Source: Larkinella insperata (GTDB lineage: Bacteria; Bacteroidota; Bacteroidia; Cytophagales; Spirosomataceae). Taken from it: a stretch of 64,000 nt of DNA. Positions within the stretch are counted from its first letter, which is position 1, and each line of letters begins with the position of its first letter. Location: positions 4,547,501 through 4,611,500 of the forward strand of contig NZ_CP110973.1 of NCBI RefSeq assembly GCF_026248825.1, given 5' to 3'. The notes beneath the pieces are model-generated. The model worked only from the letters and a program-made list of their open reading frames with translations, ran no database searches and was not told where the DNA came from. Position numbers and translations under genes: made by a program. Below are positions 27,964-36,510 of the stretch, piece after piece.

Positions 27964-28497
27964 TTACTTTTTATCCAGTCTTGGATACGTCAGCAACACC
28001 CGAACCGTCACAAAAAGTTGCCCCACGTGCCGTTGCGTGTGCTCGGCGGCATGAAACAGCAGCCCCAGAACCGTGGAAGGCAGTTGCGCCCGGCCAATGC
28101 CCCGAAACTCCGTCAGGGTCTGATCGTCGGTGGAGGCCAGTTGTTCGAGCGCCCGGTCGACCTGGGCATGAAACCGGTTCAGCAAGTCGTCCACCGGTTG
28201 GTCGGATTCAAATGATTTTCCCTCCGAAGCCAGCCAGGTGCGCTGCGTCTCCGACAAACTTTCCCCTTTGGCGTAGGTAAAGAGCCGATCCAGGACGCCG
28301 GTCAGGTGCTGTAAATGAAAGCCAACCGAAGCCACACCCGCCGGTTTCTGCCAGAGGTAATTAGTGGGAAAGTCGTGCATCAGGGTTTCTATTTCCTCGC
28401 GGGCCTGCAACAGGGCGTGGGCTACGGGCTGAAGCAGGGGAGGGATACCGGGAACAGGCCCGCGCTGCCAGACTTCCGGTTTCTGAGCGGTTGACAT
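27964..28497 (-). CDS. DinB-family protein (DinB/YfiT four-helix bundle)
   Basis: 177 residues, all-helical. Metal-binding histidines of the DinB fold are at FHLQHLTGVLDRLF and LFHAAEHTQRHVGQLF, the second being the hallmark H-x3-H pair; the first is preceded by a helix with LMHDFPTNYLWQKPAGVASVG. Members are thiol-dependent transferases or of unknown role (bacillithiol-S-transferase-like). Cytoplasmic. Lies between PolX (40 bp upstream) and the VOC gene. Confidence 0.85.
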   Translation of the reverse strand: MSTAQKPEVWQRGPVPGIPPLLQPVAHALLQAREEIETLMHDFPTNYLWQKPAGVASVGFHLQHLTGVLDRLFTYAKGESLSETQRTWLASEGKSFESDQPVDDLLNRFHAQVDRALEQLASTDDQTLTEFRGIGRAQLPSTVLGLLFHAAEHTQRHVGQLFVTVRVLLTYPRLDKK

Positions 28498-28537
28498 CGT
28501 GTGAAATAAGGTTCGCTTGTTAAGGGTGAAAAGGTCG

Positions 28538-30235
28538 TTAAATTCGTTGCTTACGGCTTTGGAGGTATGCCTCCATTTCCTTCAGCGTCAGGGTATTGAA
28601 TGTCATGTTTTTCGTCAATCCGCCTTTTCGGGCAACGGCCACCCCGTAATGCATGTCGTGAAAACCGGCCATTTCGTGCGCGTCCGGGTTGATGCTCAGC
28701 ATAACGCCTTTGCCTACGGCGTATTGAATCCACCGCCAGTCGAGATCGAGCCGCCAGGGGCTGGCGTTGATTTCAATCACTACCCCGCGTTCGGCGCAGG
28801 CATCAATCACGGCCCTGTAGTCGATGGGATAGCCCGCCCGCGCCAGCAAAAGACGTCCCGTCGGGTGACCCAGGATGGTGGTGTACGGATTCTGAATAGC
28901 GCTGATCAGCCGCGCGGTGGCCTTCTCGCTGGTCATCGACAGGTTGGAGTGAACCGAAGCGACTACGTAATCAAACGAAGCCAGGATTTCGTCGTCGTAA
29001 TCCAGCGAACCGTCGCCCAGAATATCGGATTCGATGCCTTTCAAAATCCGGAACGAACCGCCGAACTGCTCGTTGAGCCGGTCGATTTCTTCGTGCTGCT
29101 GTTTGATGCGGTAGGGTTCCAGGCCGTGCGCGTAGCTGGCCTTCTGGGAGTGGTCGGCAATCCCGAAATAGTGGAAACCTAGTTCGCGGCAATAGTTCGC
29201 CATCTGCTCGAGCGAATGTTTGCCGTCGGAATACGTGCTGTGGTTGTGCAGGATACCGCGCAGGGCATCCCAGGTAACCAAGTCGTTGGGACTGTGGGTT
29301 TGGGACCACGCAAACTCGTTGTGGCCTTCCCGCATTTCCGGCACGACATACGGGAGCCCCGCCCGCTGGTAAACGGCTTCTTCGGCTTCGGCGGGAAATG
29401 CCATGCTGGTCTGGAGCAGGGTCCAGCCCGTCGAACCGGCCGTTGCCAGGTGTTTTTCCGCGGCCGAATGCATCAGCAGCTGGTTTTCAAACCGCTCGGG
29501 TTTGGTGGTAACGATTTCGAGCATCACCTCGTAGCCGCTGGCCTGACCGCGCCAGACGAACGGGGTGGACTCGATTGCGTTCTGTTCGAGGTACGAAAGC
29601 GAATTCAGGAAGTCAAAGGCGGCAACTGAGTTGGCGGTACTGACCACAAACTGCACGGTTTCGACCTCTTCGGCTTTCTGCCGGACCTGCCCGGTAATTT
29701 CGACGCGGCTGAACTCTTTCTCAAACACATCCAGCAGCATGTTGGCCAGGGCCTCGGCTTTATCCATGCGGAGCTTGCCTGTCTGGTTTTCCAGAAAAAC
29801 CAGCGAGTCGAGAATGGCCTGCTGCGTTTTTTCGCCGAAGCCTTTGATTTTAGCGATTTCGCCACTTTCGCAGGCCAGCCGCAGATCCCGAAGTGTATCG
29901 ATGCCCAGATCCCGCCAGATGGTCCGGATTTTCTTGGCACCGATGCCCTTAATCCGAAACATTTCAAGAACCCCTTCGGGGGTTTGGGCCAGCAGATCGT
30001 CCAGGTCCTGAAGCCGACCGGTTTCAACAATCTGAAGCACTTTTCCGGCGACGGACTTGCCCACGCCCGGCAGTTTCACCAGTTCGGGAAACGACAAGCT
30101 GGTGAGGTCCTCGCTGGTTTTGTCAAGGTTAAAGGCGGCCGCCTGGAATGATTTGATCTTGAAGGCATCTCCGTCGTGGAGTTCCATCAATTTCGCCGTC
30201 AGTTCCAGAATATCAATTATTTCGGTGTTAGACAT
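28538..30235 (-). CDS. polX: PolX-like protein with degenerate polymerase domain and intact PHP nuclease domain
   Basis: 565 residues from ATG 30235; the extra 12 residues upstream in frame are unlike the family. Domains: helix-hairpin-helix region 1-100 (LPGVGKSVAGKVLQI, IKGIGAKKIRTIWRDLG), a nucleotidyltransferase-like palm at about 130-300, and a C-terminal PHP domain at about 325-565. The palm motif normally GS-x-R-R...D-x-D reads TGQVRQKAEEVETVQFVV and the later V-D-L motif reads YEVMLEIV, so all three metal-binding Asp appear absent. PHP metal ligands are kept: ILHNHSTYSDG, GIADHSQ, GIESDIL, ASVHSN, LGHPTGR, INPDAHE. I infer a nuclease that no longer polymerises DNA. It leads a probable PolX-DinB-VOC operon. 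Confidence 0.88.
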   Translation of the reverse strand: MSNTEIIDILELTAKLMELHDGDAFKIKSFQAAAFNLDKTSEDLTSLSFPELVKLPGVGKSVAGKVLQIVETGRLQDLDDLLAQTPEGVLEMFRIKGIGAKKIRTIWRDLGIDTLRDLRLACESGEIAKIKGFGEKTQQAILDSLVFLENQTGKLRMDKAEALANMLLDVFEKEFSRVEITGQVRQKAEEVETVQFVVSTANSVAAFDFLNSLSYLEQNAIESTPFVWRGQASGYEVMLEIVTTKPERFENQLLMHSAAEKHLATAGSTGWTLLQTSMAFPAEAEEAVYQRAGLPYVVPEMREGHNEFAWSQTHSPNDLVTWDALRGILHNHSTYSDGKHSLEQMANYCRELGFHYFGIADHSQKASYAHGLEPYRIKQQHEEIDRLNEQFGGSFRILKGIESDILGDGSLDYDDEILASFDYVVASVHSNLSMTSEKATARLISAIQNPYTTILGHPTGRLLLARAGYPIDYRAVIDACAERGVVIEINASPWRLDLDWRWIQYAVGKGVMLSINPDAHEMAGFHDMHYGVAVARKGGLTKNMTFNTLTLKEMEAYLQSRKQRI

Positions 30236-30373
30236 GGGTTGGGGAAATGGGGTTATGGGCCAAACGAGCACTCAGGATTTTTTAGCGGGCCACTGCAAAG
30301 AAAAGTTAAGTTAATGTATTGATTATGTCTTGAATCTCACTAACTTAATTCTCCCAACAATTCTAACCCCCAC

Positions 30374-30658
30374 ATGGACATACGTGACCCCCATCTTTGG
30401 AAGCAGGCGAAAGCTCGTGCCGGCTTCAAAATGCATCTGCGGGCCTATCTGTTTGTCAATGGTGTTCTCTGGCTGATCTGGCTGGTTATTTCGCTGGTCT
30501 TTCAGGAAAAATGGGGTACTTACCCGTGGCCCATATGGGCCACGCTGGGTTGGGGCATCGGTCTGATTTCGCATTACTTCAGCGTCTATCACGGGTTTAA
30601 TGAAAAAAACCTGGCCGAGCGCGAATACGAACGACTCAAACGTACCCACGGACTTTAA
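30374..30658 (+). CDS. 2TM domain-containing small membrane protein
   Basis: 94 residues. Two hydrophobic helices, about 25-45 (AYLFVNGVLWLIWLVISLVF) and 52-72 (WPIWATLGWGIGLISHYFSVY), flanked by charged helices; the pattern RAGFKMHLRAYLFVN...NLAEREYERLK is the 2TM-domain family. Function of this family is unknown; in some bacteria the domain is attached to LytTR kinases. It lies divergent to PolX and convergent to thymidylate synthase. Confidence 0.8.
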   Translation: MDIRDPHLWKQAKARAGFKMHLRAYLFVNGVLWLIWLVISLVFQEKWGTYPWPIWATLGWGIGLISHYFSVYHGFNEKNLAEREYERLKRTHGL

Positions 30659-30746
30659 TCTGCGTTTCCTTTCATTAACCAGCCGGTTGACGTAAAATAA
30701 GAACCAAAGCCCGCGCGGCCCGACCGGCGGGTATTTCTCTGTGCCA

Positions 30747-31541
30747 TCACACGGCTACCGGTGCTTTGATAGCCGGGTATGGATCGTAGTTTTCCAGTTT
30801 GAAGTCCTCGTATTTAAAATCAAAAATCGACTTCACGTCCGGGTTGAGGTTCATGGTTGGCAACGGACGCGGTTCGCGGGAAAGCTGCAGGTTGACCTGG
30901 TCGAGGTGGTTCAGGTACAGGTGCGTGTCTCCACCCGTCCAGATAAACTCGTGGGGTTCGTAGCCGCATTCCTGCGCCATCATCATGGTCAGCAGCGCAT
31001 ACGAGGCAATGTTGAACGGAACGCCCAGAAAAACGTCGGCGCTGCGCTGGTACAACTGACAGGACAGACGGTTTTCGGCCACATAAAACTGAAACAGCGC
31101 GTGGCAGGGAGGCAGGGCCATGTTGGGGACATCGGCGGGGTTCCAGGCCGACACAATCATCCGGCGCGAGTCCGGGCGGTACTTCAACTGCTTCAGCACA
31201 TCCTGCAACTGGTCGATTACCTGACCGTTCGGGCCTTCCCAACTGCGCCATTGCTTGCCGTAAACCGGGCCTAGTTCGCCGTTTTCGTCGGCCCATTCGT
31301 CCCAGATCCGGACGCCGTTTTCGCTCAGGTACCGGATGTTGGTGTCGCCCTTGATGAACCAGAGCAATTCGTGGATCACCGACTTCAGGTGTATTTTTTT
31401 CGTGGTAACAAGGGGGAATCCTTCCTGCAAATCAAACCGCATCTGGTGCCCGAAAACACTGATGGTTCCGGTTCCGGTGCGGTCGGTCTTTTGGGTGCCA
31501 TTCGCCAGAATGTGACGGAGCAAATCATGGTACTGTTTCAT
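30747..31541 (-). CDS. thyA: thymidylate synthase
   Basis: 264 residues, the exact length of the E. coli enzyme. Converts dUMP to dTMP with methylene-tetrahydrofolate. Motifs: [18 protein letters not shown] (phosphate-binding Arg loop), catalytic Cys in [28 protein letters not shown], and [11 protein letters not shown]. No dihydrofolate reductase gene beside it. Upstream region includes an inverted repeat of family B (31567-31636). Confidence 0.97.
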   Translation of the reverse strand: MKQYHDLLRHILANGTQKTDRTGTGTISVFGHQMRFDLQEGFPLVTTKKIHLKSVIHELLWFIKGDTNIRYLSENGVRIWDEWADENGELGPVYGKQWRSWEGPNGQVIDQLQDVLKQLKYRPDSRRMIVSAWNPADVPNMALPPCHALFQFYVAENRLSCQLYQRSADVFLGVPFNIASYALLTMMMAQECGYEPHEFIWTGGDTHLYLNHLDQVNLQLSREPRPLPTMNLNPDVKSIFDFKYEDFKLENYDPYPAIKAPVAV

Positions 31542-31566
31542 AACGCCAAAATAACAAAACGCTTTT

Positions 31567-31636
31567 AGACAAAAGACAAGAGAGGAAAGAAAAAAGAACT
31601 TGGGCGCCCTTTTCCTTCCTCTCTTGTTTTTTGTCT
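31567..31636. repeat. Long intergenic inverted repeat, family B copy 1
   Basis: Arms 31567-31589 and 31614-31636 (left arm begins AGACAAAAGACAAGAGAGG) pair at 21 of 23 positions with a 24-nt loop. It lies between the osmC-like stop and the thyA start, both on the minus strand, so it may terminate the former. Sequence is shared with 42655-42737. Confidence 0.75.
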
Positions 31637-31655
31637 CTTTTCTTTACTCGCTTAT

Positions 31656-32117
31656 CTATTTCTCAATCGTCAGGGAATACGTGATGCTGGCCGTGGGGCG
31701 GAGCTGGGCCGTGGCCGAGCAGTATTTGTCCATCGACAAATCAATGGCCCGGCGCGCTTTATCTTCGTCCAGATTGCCCTTCAGAATGTAGTGCAGGTGG
31801 ATGGTGTGAAACGGCGCGGGGGTGGCATCGGCGGGGCGCTGACCTTCTACGGTGATGCGGAAATCTTCGATGACCTGGCGCTGTTTTTTCAGAATCAGGA
31901 TGACGTCAATGGCGCTGCATCCGGCCAGCCCCATCAGGAGCATTTCCATCGGGCGCGCCCCGGCGTTATGGCCGCCGATGTCAACCGCCCCGTCGATGTG
32001 GACGGGAACGTCGGAAACCCCGGTGGCCTCGAAGTGAAACGCGTCGTCGACTCGGTTCAGCTCCACTTTCATCGTTTTTGTTGCGGAAGAAACGGTGTTG
32101 GGTTGCTCACTTAACAT
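31656..32117 (-). CDS. OsmC/Ohr-family protein
   Basis: 153 residues from 32117; a start at the ATG at 32072 (MKVELNRVDDAFHFEA) would match many homologues better, leaving 138 residues. Peroxidase-type cysteines: Cys in GLAGCSAIDVILILKKQRQ and Cys in MDKYCSATAQL, the two redox residues of OsmC/Ohr enzymes that detoxify hydroperoxides with lipoyl or thiol reductants. The spacing and VEGQRPADATPAPF loop are those of the OsmC branch. Cytoplasmic. Confidence 0.88.
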   Translation of the reverse strand: MLSEQPNTVSSATKTMKVELNRVDDAFHFEATGVSDVPVHIDGAVDIGGHNAGARPMEMLLMGLAGCSAIDVILILKKQRQVIEDFRITVEGQRPADATPAPFHTIHLHYILKGNLDEDKARRAIDLSMDKYCSATAQLRPTASITYSLTIEK

Positions 32118-32154
32118 AGTTTTTTCGTTATGGATAGACGTAGTGGGTGCAAAA

Positions 32155-32185
32155 TTGCTTGTTTCTCATAAATTACGTAATTTCA
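32155..32185 (+). promoter_or_regulatory. promoter candidate for the small membrane protein gene
   Basis: TTG (32155-32157), exactly 20 nt, TAATTTCA (32178-32185), one or two bases off TAnnTTTG, 23 nt ahead of the ATG at 32208. Confidence 0.45.
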
Positions 32186-32207
32186 CCTAAATAAATTCCT
32201 GACAATC

Positions 32208-32543
32208 ATGTCGGACAAGCTATTTGACGTAAAAAACGACAGGCGACTCAGCATGTATTTATACCGCGCCGGATTCGGTTTCTGGCTGCTGTATATTGTA
32301 ATGGGAGCCCGTTTTATGCAGCAGTTGAGCGTCTACCGGACCGACTGTGCTGTTTTCTCCTTTTTTCTGATGGTGATGGCGCTGTCGGCGTCGATGTATT
32401 ACGATTACCACCACCATCCGGCCGAATTCGAGCAGAAAAAGAAGTGGCTGATTGCCATGTATCTGGTGCTGGCCGGGCTCATTTATGTCTTCATTTTCCG
32501 GAAAGAACCCCTGGATCTTTCCCAGTTGCTGCCTAAATTTTAG
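32208..32543 (+). CDS. small integral membrane protein of unknown function
   Basis: 111 residues with three hydrophobic helices: about 20-40 (FGFWLLYIVMGARFM), 48-66 (AVFSFFLMVMALSAS) and 84-103 (WLIAMYLVLAGLIYVFIF). A His run in YYDYHHHPAEFEQKKK could bind metal, but this is a guess. I do not recognise the family. It has a reasonable promoter and ends with a 4-nt overlap of the convergent siroheme-synthase stop, which supports a real gene. Confidence 0.65.
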   Translation: MSDKLFDVKNDRRLSMYLYRAGFGFWLLYIVMGARFMQQLSVYRTDCAVFSFFLMVMALSASMYYDYHHHPAEFEQKKKWLIAMYLVLAGLIYVFIFRKEPLDLSQLLPKF

Positions 32544-33109
32544 GACTTCATTACCTTCGTAATCTCATTCAACCGTTCGAGTTTTTCCTGAAAATCGCCT
32601 TTCAGCCGATTCCGTATGGTTTGCAGGTTGTCCAGGGTCCCCTGGAGTGAATCGGGCAGAATTTCTTCCAGTACTTCCCGAAACCGTTTGGCAAAAGTCG
32701 GCGATTTCCCGTTCGTCGAAATGGCAATTTTCAGATCCCCTTTCTTCACGACCGAGCTGAGGTAAAAGTCGCACAAATCGGGCGTATCGGCCACGTTGAC
32801 CAGAATCCGGTGGCTTTTGCAGTCGGCCTGAATCTGCGCGTTGACGGCTTTGTCGTTCGTTGCCACAATGACCAGATCGTTGTTGGCGAGGTACCCCGGC
32901 GAATACCGGTCGTAAATCAACTGAAGGTTGGGGTGCTGATCCGCCAGGGTTTTGATCTCTTCCCGAATCTCCGGGGCCACCAGCGTAACCGGCGCATCGG
33001 GACCGTTGGACAGTATCGCCGTTACTTTCTCCAGCCCGACGTAGCCCCCGCCAACGACCAGCGTTCGCAGGTTTTCAATTTTTAGAAAAATAGGGAAGAG
33101 GGTATTCAT
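32540..33109 (-). CDS. precorrin-2 dehydrogenase / sirohydrochlorin ferrochelatase (siroheme synthase N-domain)
   Basis: 189 residues, equivalent to Met8p or the N-terminal half of CysG. NAD-binding loop VVGGGYVGLEKV and the family signature DLVIVATNDKAVNAQI are present, as is VNVADTPDLCDFYLSSVVKKGDL. It oxidises precorrin-2 to sirohydrochlorin and inserts iron to give siroheme, the cofactor of the siroheme-type reductase encoded at 34079-36220. Last gene of the sulfate-assimilation cluster and 117 bp after cobA. Confidence 0.9.
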   Translation of the reverse strand: MNTLFPIFLKIENLRTLVVGGGYVGLEKVTAILSNGPDAPVTLVAPEIREEIKTLADQHPNLQLIYDRYSPGYLANNDLVIVATNDKAVNAQIQADCKSHRILVNVADTPDLCDFYLSSVVKKGDLKIAISTNGKSPTFAKRFREVLEEILPDSLQGTLDNLQTIRNRLKGDFQEKLERLNEITKVMKS

Positions 33110-33162
33110 TGTCGGGAAGTTGATTAGAACGCGGTCGGAGCAATCCGCATTTGTTGAAACAG

Positions 33163-33205
33163 ATTGGGCGGATATAACCAGTTCTGCCCGTTACATCCGC
33201 CCAAT
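33163..33205 (-). terminator. hairpin between cobA and siroheme synthase
   Basis: Arms 33163-33178 and 33190-33205 (ATTGGGCGGATATAAC and complement) pair at 15 of 16 positions with an 11-nt loop. It sits 20 nt after the cobA stop. No clear T tract on the minus strand, so it may terminate partially or stabilise the mRNA. Confidence 0.6.
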
Positions 33206-33226
33206 TTAGTGGTTCTGTTTGATTAT

Positions 33227-33976
33227 TCAGTGATTCGCAATGGCTTGTTGAAGTTCATCCAGTTGCAGATCGCGTAGCCGGGCCACTTCGCCTACCACAA
33301 TGATTGCCGGTGAGCCGATTTGGGCTGCCGCCACCTGTTCAGCGATGGTTGAAACCGTTCCGGTAACAACCTGCTCGTCGGTCAGGGAGCCGTTCTGAAT
33401 GATGGCAACCGGAAGGTCGGCTTTGCCGCTGCCGCCAAAAACCGTCATGATTTCGGCCAGTTTGTGCATACCCATCAGAATGACCACCGTCGCCGTCGAC
33501 TGGGCTGCCAGGTGCAAATCCTTCGAGAGCTGGCCGGTTTTGGTCGTGCCGGTCACGACCCAGAAGCTTTCGCTCACTCCCCGGGTGGTCAGAGGGATAC
33601 CCGCCAGCGCCGGAACGGAATAGCTACTCGACAAACCCGGAATAACTTCAGTTTCAATGCCGTATTGCCGGGCGTATTCCATTTCTTCGTACCCACGGCC
33701 GAAAATAAACGAGTCTCCGCCTTTCAGACGAACGACGTGACCGTACTGCTGGGCGTAATGCACAATCAGCGGGTTAATTTCTTCCTGCGTACACGAGTAT
33801 TCGTTAATCCGTTTGCCCACGTAAACTTTCAGGGCATCCGGCTTGCAATAGTCCAGTAAATCGGGGTGCACCAGCGCATCGTACATCACGACATCGGCCT
33901 GTTGCAACGCTTTCACCCCCTTAAGCGTAATCAATTCCGGATCGCCAGGACCCGCACCCACTAAGGTTAATTTCAT
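33227..33976 (-). CDS. cobA: uroporphyrinogen-III C-methyltransferase
   Basis: 249 residues from ATG 33976; upstream in-frame residues are unlike the family. SAM-binding start LVGAGPGDPELITLKG and motifs RLKGGDSFIFGRGYEE, GLSSSYSVPALAGIPLTTRG and VTGTTKTG are those of SUMT/CobA. It methylates uroporphyrinogen III to precorrin-2, feeding siroheme synthesis by the next gene. Its position between the siroheme-dependent reductase and siroheme synthase shows cofactor supply for sulfite (or nitrite) reduction. Confidence 0.95.
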   Translation of the reverse strand: MKLTLVGAGPGDPELITLKGVKALQQADVVMYDALVHPDLLDYCKPDALKVYVGKRINEYSCTQEEINPLIVHYAQQYGHVVRLKGGDSFIFGRGYEEMEYARQYGIETEVIPGLSSSYSVPALAGIPLTTRGVSESFWVVTGTTKTGQLSKDLHLAAQSTATVVILMGMHKLAEIMTVFGGSGKADLPVAIIQNGSLTDEQVVTGTVSTIAEQVAAAQIGSPAIIVVGEVARLRDLQLDELQQAIANH

Positions 33977-33990
33977 TTTCAATGAGTTAA

Positions 33991-34078
33991 AAACAAAAAG
34001 TGGTGAGTCAAGAGTGATGGAGTAAGCGTCAAAAGTTAAATCACTTTTAACGCTTACTCCATCATTCATCACTTCTTT
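33991..34078. repeat. Long inverted repeat between reductase and cobA genes
   Basis: Inner arms 34016-34035 and 34044-34063 (left arm GATGGAGTAAGCGTCAAAAG) pair at 19 of 20 positions with an 8-nt loop; flanking GTGAGTCAAGAGTGATG/CATCATTCATCAC extend it. It could act as a transcription terminator or processing hairpin between the two genes. Part of it (GTGAGTCAAGAG) resembles family B repeats. Confidence 0.65.
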
Positions 34079-36220
34079 TTAGCTGTCTTTCGCGATCACC
34101 AATTCCTGCAGTTCCGGCAGACCGTTCTGTTGGATATGCCGTTCACGGTATGCTTTCATTCGCTCAATGAAGTCCGTGGCGTTAGCAATGAACGACCGGG
34201 CAAATTCTTCGGTCGGCTCGTTTTTGTTGATGCTGAAAACCAGCGTTTTGAAATCGCCTTCCTGTTCGTGAAAACCTTCACCCAGGAAATTCTTGTCGAA
34301 ATCGCTAACAACACCGTGCTGGGTGTTGGTGTTGATGTCTTTCATCATCAAACCGCCTTTCGCGCCGGTAATCAGCACGTTGTAAGCATGGTAGATGGCG
34401 TCGGCCCAGCGGCTTTCGTTGAAGGCTTCCTGCGCCCAGCTTAATTTGTCGGTGGCTTCGGTCAGCGTCGTGGCCACGAGGTCGATCACTACCCCGGCAC
34501 ACTCGCCGATCCCGATTTCGGTCACAAACTGTTCGGTGTGATCCCAGTCGGTATAATCTTCCTGCGACAACGTTTTCAGATCGGCCAGCGGCTTCAGCAA
34601 CGCGTAGAAATAATTTTTACCCTGCCGGGCGTAGTAATCGCTGTAATACTCACCGTCAAAAGCGTTGGCATCGTAATCGTTCAGCAGCATCCGCATCGCT
34701 TCGGGACCCCGTTTGGTCGGTACCTTAACAACTTTGTCGCCAAACAGCCCTTCGCCTTTGCCGTTGAAACCGCCCCCAAGCAACACCTGCAGGGCCGGAA
34801 TCACGTACGCGCCGTTCTTCACTGAACTGCTGTGGAATCCGATGTTGGCCACCGAGTGCTGCCCGCAACCGTTCATACAGCCCGAAATCTTGATTTTGAT
34901 ATCGTTGTTGTAAATCAAATCCGGAAATTCGGCAGTCATCATTTTTTCCAGGGCCCGCGTAATGCCGTAACTGCTCGAAATAGCGAGGTTACAGGTATCC
35001 GTACCGGGGCAGGTTGTAATGTCGGCGGCCGAGTCAAAACCCGGTTTCGCCAGTTCCAGCGCATCCAGTCCGGCAAACAGAGCGGGCAGGTTTTCCGGGC
35101 GGACAAACCGCAGCAGATAGCCTTGGTTAACCGTTACCCGAATGTCGTCACCGGCGTACTGTTTCACCAGACCCGCCAGCGCCCGGGCTTTATCCGAGTG
35201 CATATCGCCCAGCAGCACCCGCAACTGAACGGCGTACCAGCCCTTTTGCTTTTGCTCGAAAACGTTGGTTTTTAGCCAGGCCTGATACCGTTCGTCGGTC
35301 GAGAGTTCGGCGGGGTTAACGGAACTAGCGGCTTCCAGACTGAGATTTTCGGAACCCTGGCGGGTATCGATGGCGTATGTTTTATTTTTCAACGCCAGTT
35401 GTTCTTCTTCCACCCGGCGCAGCAATTCGTCCAGACCGATGTCCTGCAGCAGGAACTTCATCCGGGCTTTGTGCCGGCGGGTCCGCTCGCCGTAGCGGTC
35501 GAAAACACGGATAACGCCTTCGATGAACGGAATTACTTTATCTTCTTCCAGGAATTCGTAGGCGGTTTCGGCCATGTAAGGCTGCGCGCCCAGACCCCCG
35601 CCAACCATCACTTTAAAGCCGCGTTGACCTTCTTCGTTGATGCGCGGAACCAGCCCTACGTCGTGCATATAGCCGTAGGCGTTGTCTTTTTCGCTGGATG
35701 AGAGAGAAATCTTAAATTTCCGGCCCATCTCCTGGCAAATCGGGTTGCGCAGCAGGTAGTCGAAAATAGCGTAAGCGTAAGGGGTAATGTCAAACGGTTC
35801 GTTAGGGTCAACACCGGCGTTGGCCGAACCCGTAACGTTCCGCACGGTGTTTCCGCAGGCTTCGCGAAGGGTAATGCGGGCGTCTTCCAGATCGGCCCAA
35901 AGCTGGGGCGTATCGGCCAGTTTGACAAAGTGCAATTGAATATCCTGCCGGGTGGTAGCGTGGAGGTTACCCGTGGCGTACTTATCGGAAATGTCCGCAA
36001 TTCGGATGAGCTGGTCGGCGGTGATGCGACCGTGGGGCAGCTTGATACGAATCATCTGCACGCCCGGCTGGCGTTGTCCGTAAACCCCGCGCGACAGGCG
36101 AAACTTGCGAAAATGCTCTTCGGTCATTTCGCCATCCGCAAACACACCAATCTTTTTTTCCAAGTTAAGAATGTCGCGTTTGGCAACCGGACTTACGTTA
36201 TCGGTGAATTGAACAGACAT
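34079..36220 (-). CDS. siroheme [4Fe-4S] reductase of the nitrite/sulfite reductase family (probable sulfite reductase)
   Basis: 713 residues from ATG 36220. Two ferredoxin-like halves are followed by siroheme domains. The cluster cysteines are CX5C (TCPGTDTCNLAI) and CX3C (SGCMNGCGQHSVANIGF). N-terminal segments (FRLSRGVYGQRQPG, MIRIKLPHGRITADQL, TTRQDIQLHFVKL) match plant/cyanobacterial ferredoxin-dependent sulfite/nitrite reductases. The C-terminal 120 residues are an extra helical domain common in Cytophagales. Reduces sulfite to sulfide by six electrons. Surrounded by cysN, cysD, cysH and siroheme genes, so sulfite is the likely substrate; nitrite cannot be excluded. Confidence 0.9.
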   Translation of the reverse strand: MSVQFTDNVSPVAKRDILNLEKKIGVFADGEMTEEHFRKFRLSRGVYGQRQPGVQMIRIKLPHGRITADQLIRIADISDKYATGNLHATTRQDIQLHFVKLADTPQLWADLEDARITLREACGNTVRNVTGSANAGVDPNEPFDITPYAYAIFDYLLRNPICQEMGRKFKISLSSSEKDNAYGYMHDVGLVPRINEEGQRGFKVMVGGGLGAQPYMAETAYEFLEEDKVIPFIEGVIRVFDRYGERTRRHKARMKFLLQDIGLDELLRRVEEEQLALKNKTYAIDTRQGSENLSLEAASSVNPAELSTDERYQAWLKTNVFEQKQKGWYAVQLRVLLGDMHSDKARALAGLVKQYAGDDIRVTVNQGYLLRFVRPENLPALFAGLDALELAKPGFDSAADITTCPGTDTCNLAISSSYGITRALEKMMTAEFPDLIYNNDIKIKISGCMNGCGQHSVANIGFHSSSVKNGAYVIPALQVLLGGGFNGKGEGLFGDKVVKVPTKRGPEAMRMLLNDYDANAFDGEYYSDYYARQGKNYFYALLKPLADLKTLSQEDYTDWDHTEQFVTEIGIGECAGVVIDLVATTLTEATDKLSWAQEAFNESRWADAIYHAYNVLITGAKGGLMMKDINTNTQHGVVSDFDKNFLGEGFHEQEGDFKTLVFSINKNEPTEEFARSFIANATDFIERMKAYRERHIQQNGLPELQELVIAKDS

Positions 36221-36319
36221 AGGATATAGCTTTAGTGAGATAGTCGATAGAATTGAAAGAGTATTCTTTAGAATAAAAGGCCGGTGTTCAGCCCGGCACA
36301 TTAGGGTATGGTTTACATA

Positions 36320-36327
36320 CAAATGTA
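36320..36327 (-). promoter_or_regulatory. -7 element TACATTTG ahead of the reductase gene
   Basis: Minus-strand TACATTTG (36327-36320) is a perfect TAnnTTTG match. No TTG at 20 nt. It would give a leader of about 100 nt holding a small GCCGG/CCGGC hairpin (36281-36300 region). It implies separate transcription of the reductase-cobA-siroheme block after the cysN terminator. Confidence 0.5.
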
Positions 36328-36444
36328 CTTCTTTATGAGTTCCTAAATTCGCTACGGCGGTCCTACTTTTTATTATTGGTTATAACATTTAGTTATAATT
36401 TATGTTTACCTCGGCGTAGCAACAGAAAGGGTATTTACCAATAG

Positions 36445-36478
36445 AAAACGGCCCCGCTAAGGTATGCAGGGCCGTTTT
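36445..36478 (-). terminator. Rho-independent terminator after cysN
   Basis: Arms AAAACGGCCC (36445-36454) and GGGCCGTTTT (36469-36478) form a perfect 10-bp stem with a 14-nt loop and T tracts on either strand. It closes the cysH-cysD-MNT-HEPN-cysN transcript. Confidence 0.85.
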
Positions 36479-36510
36479 TCATAGCCTGGTATTTTGCAAA
36501 AGAGTGAGTC

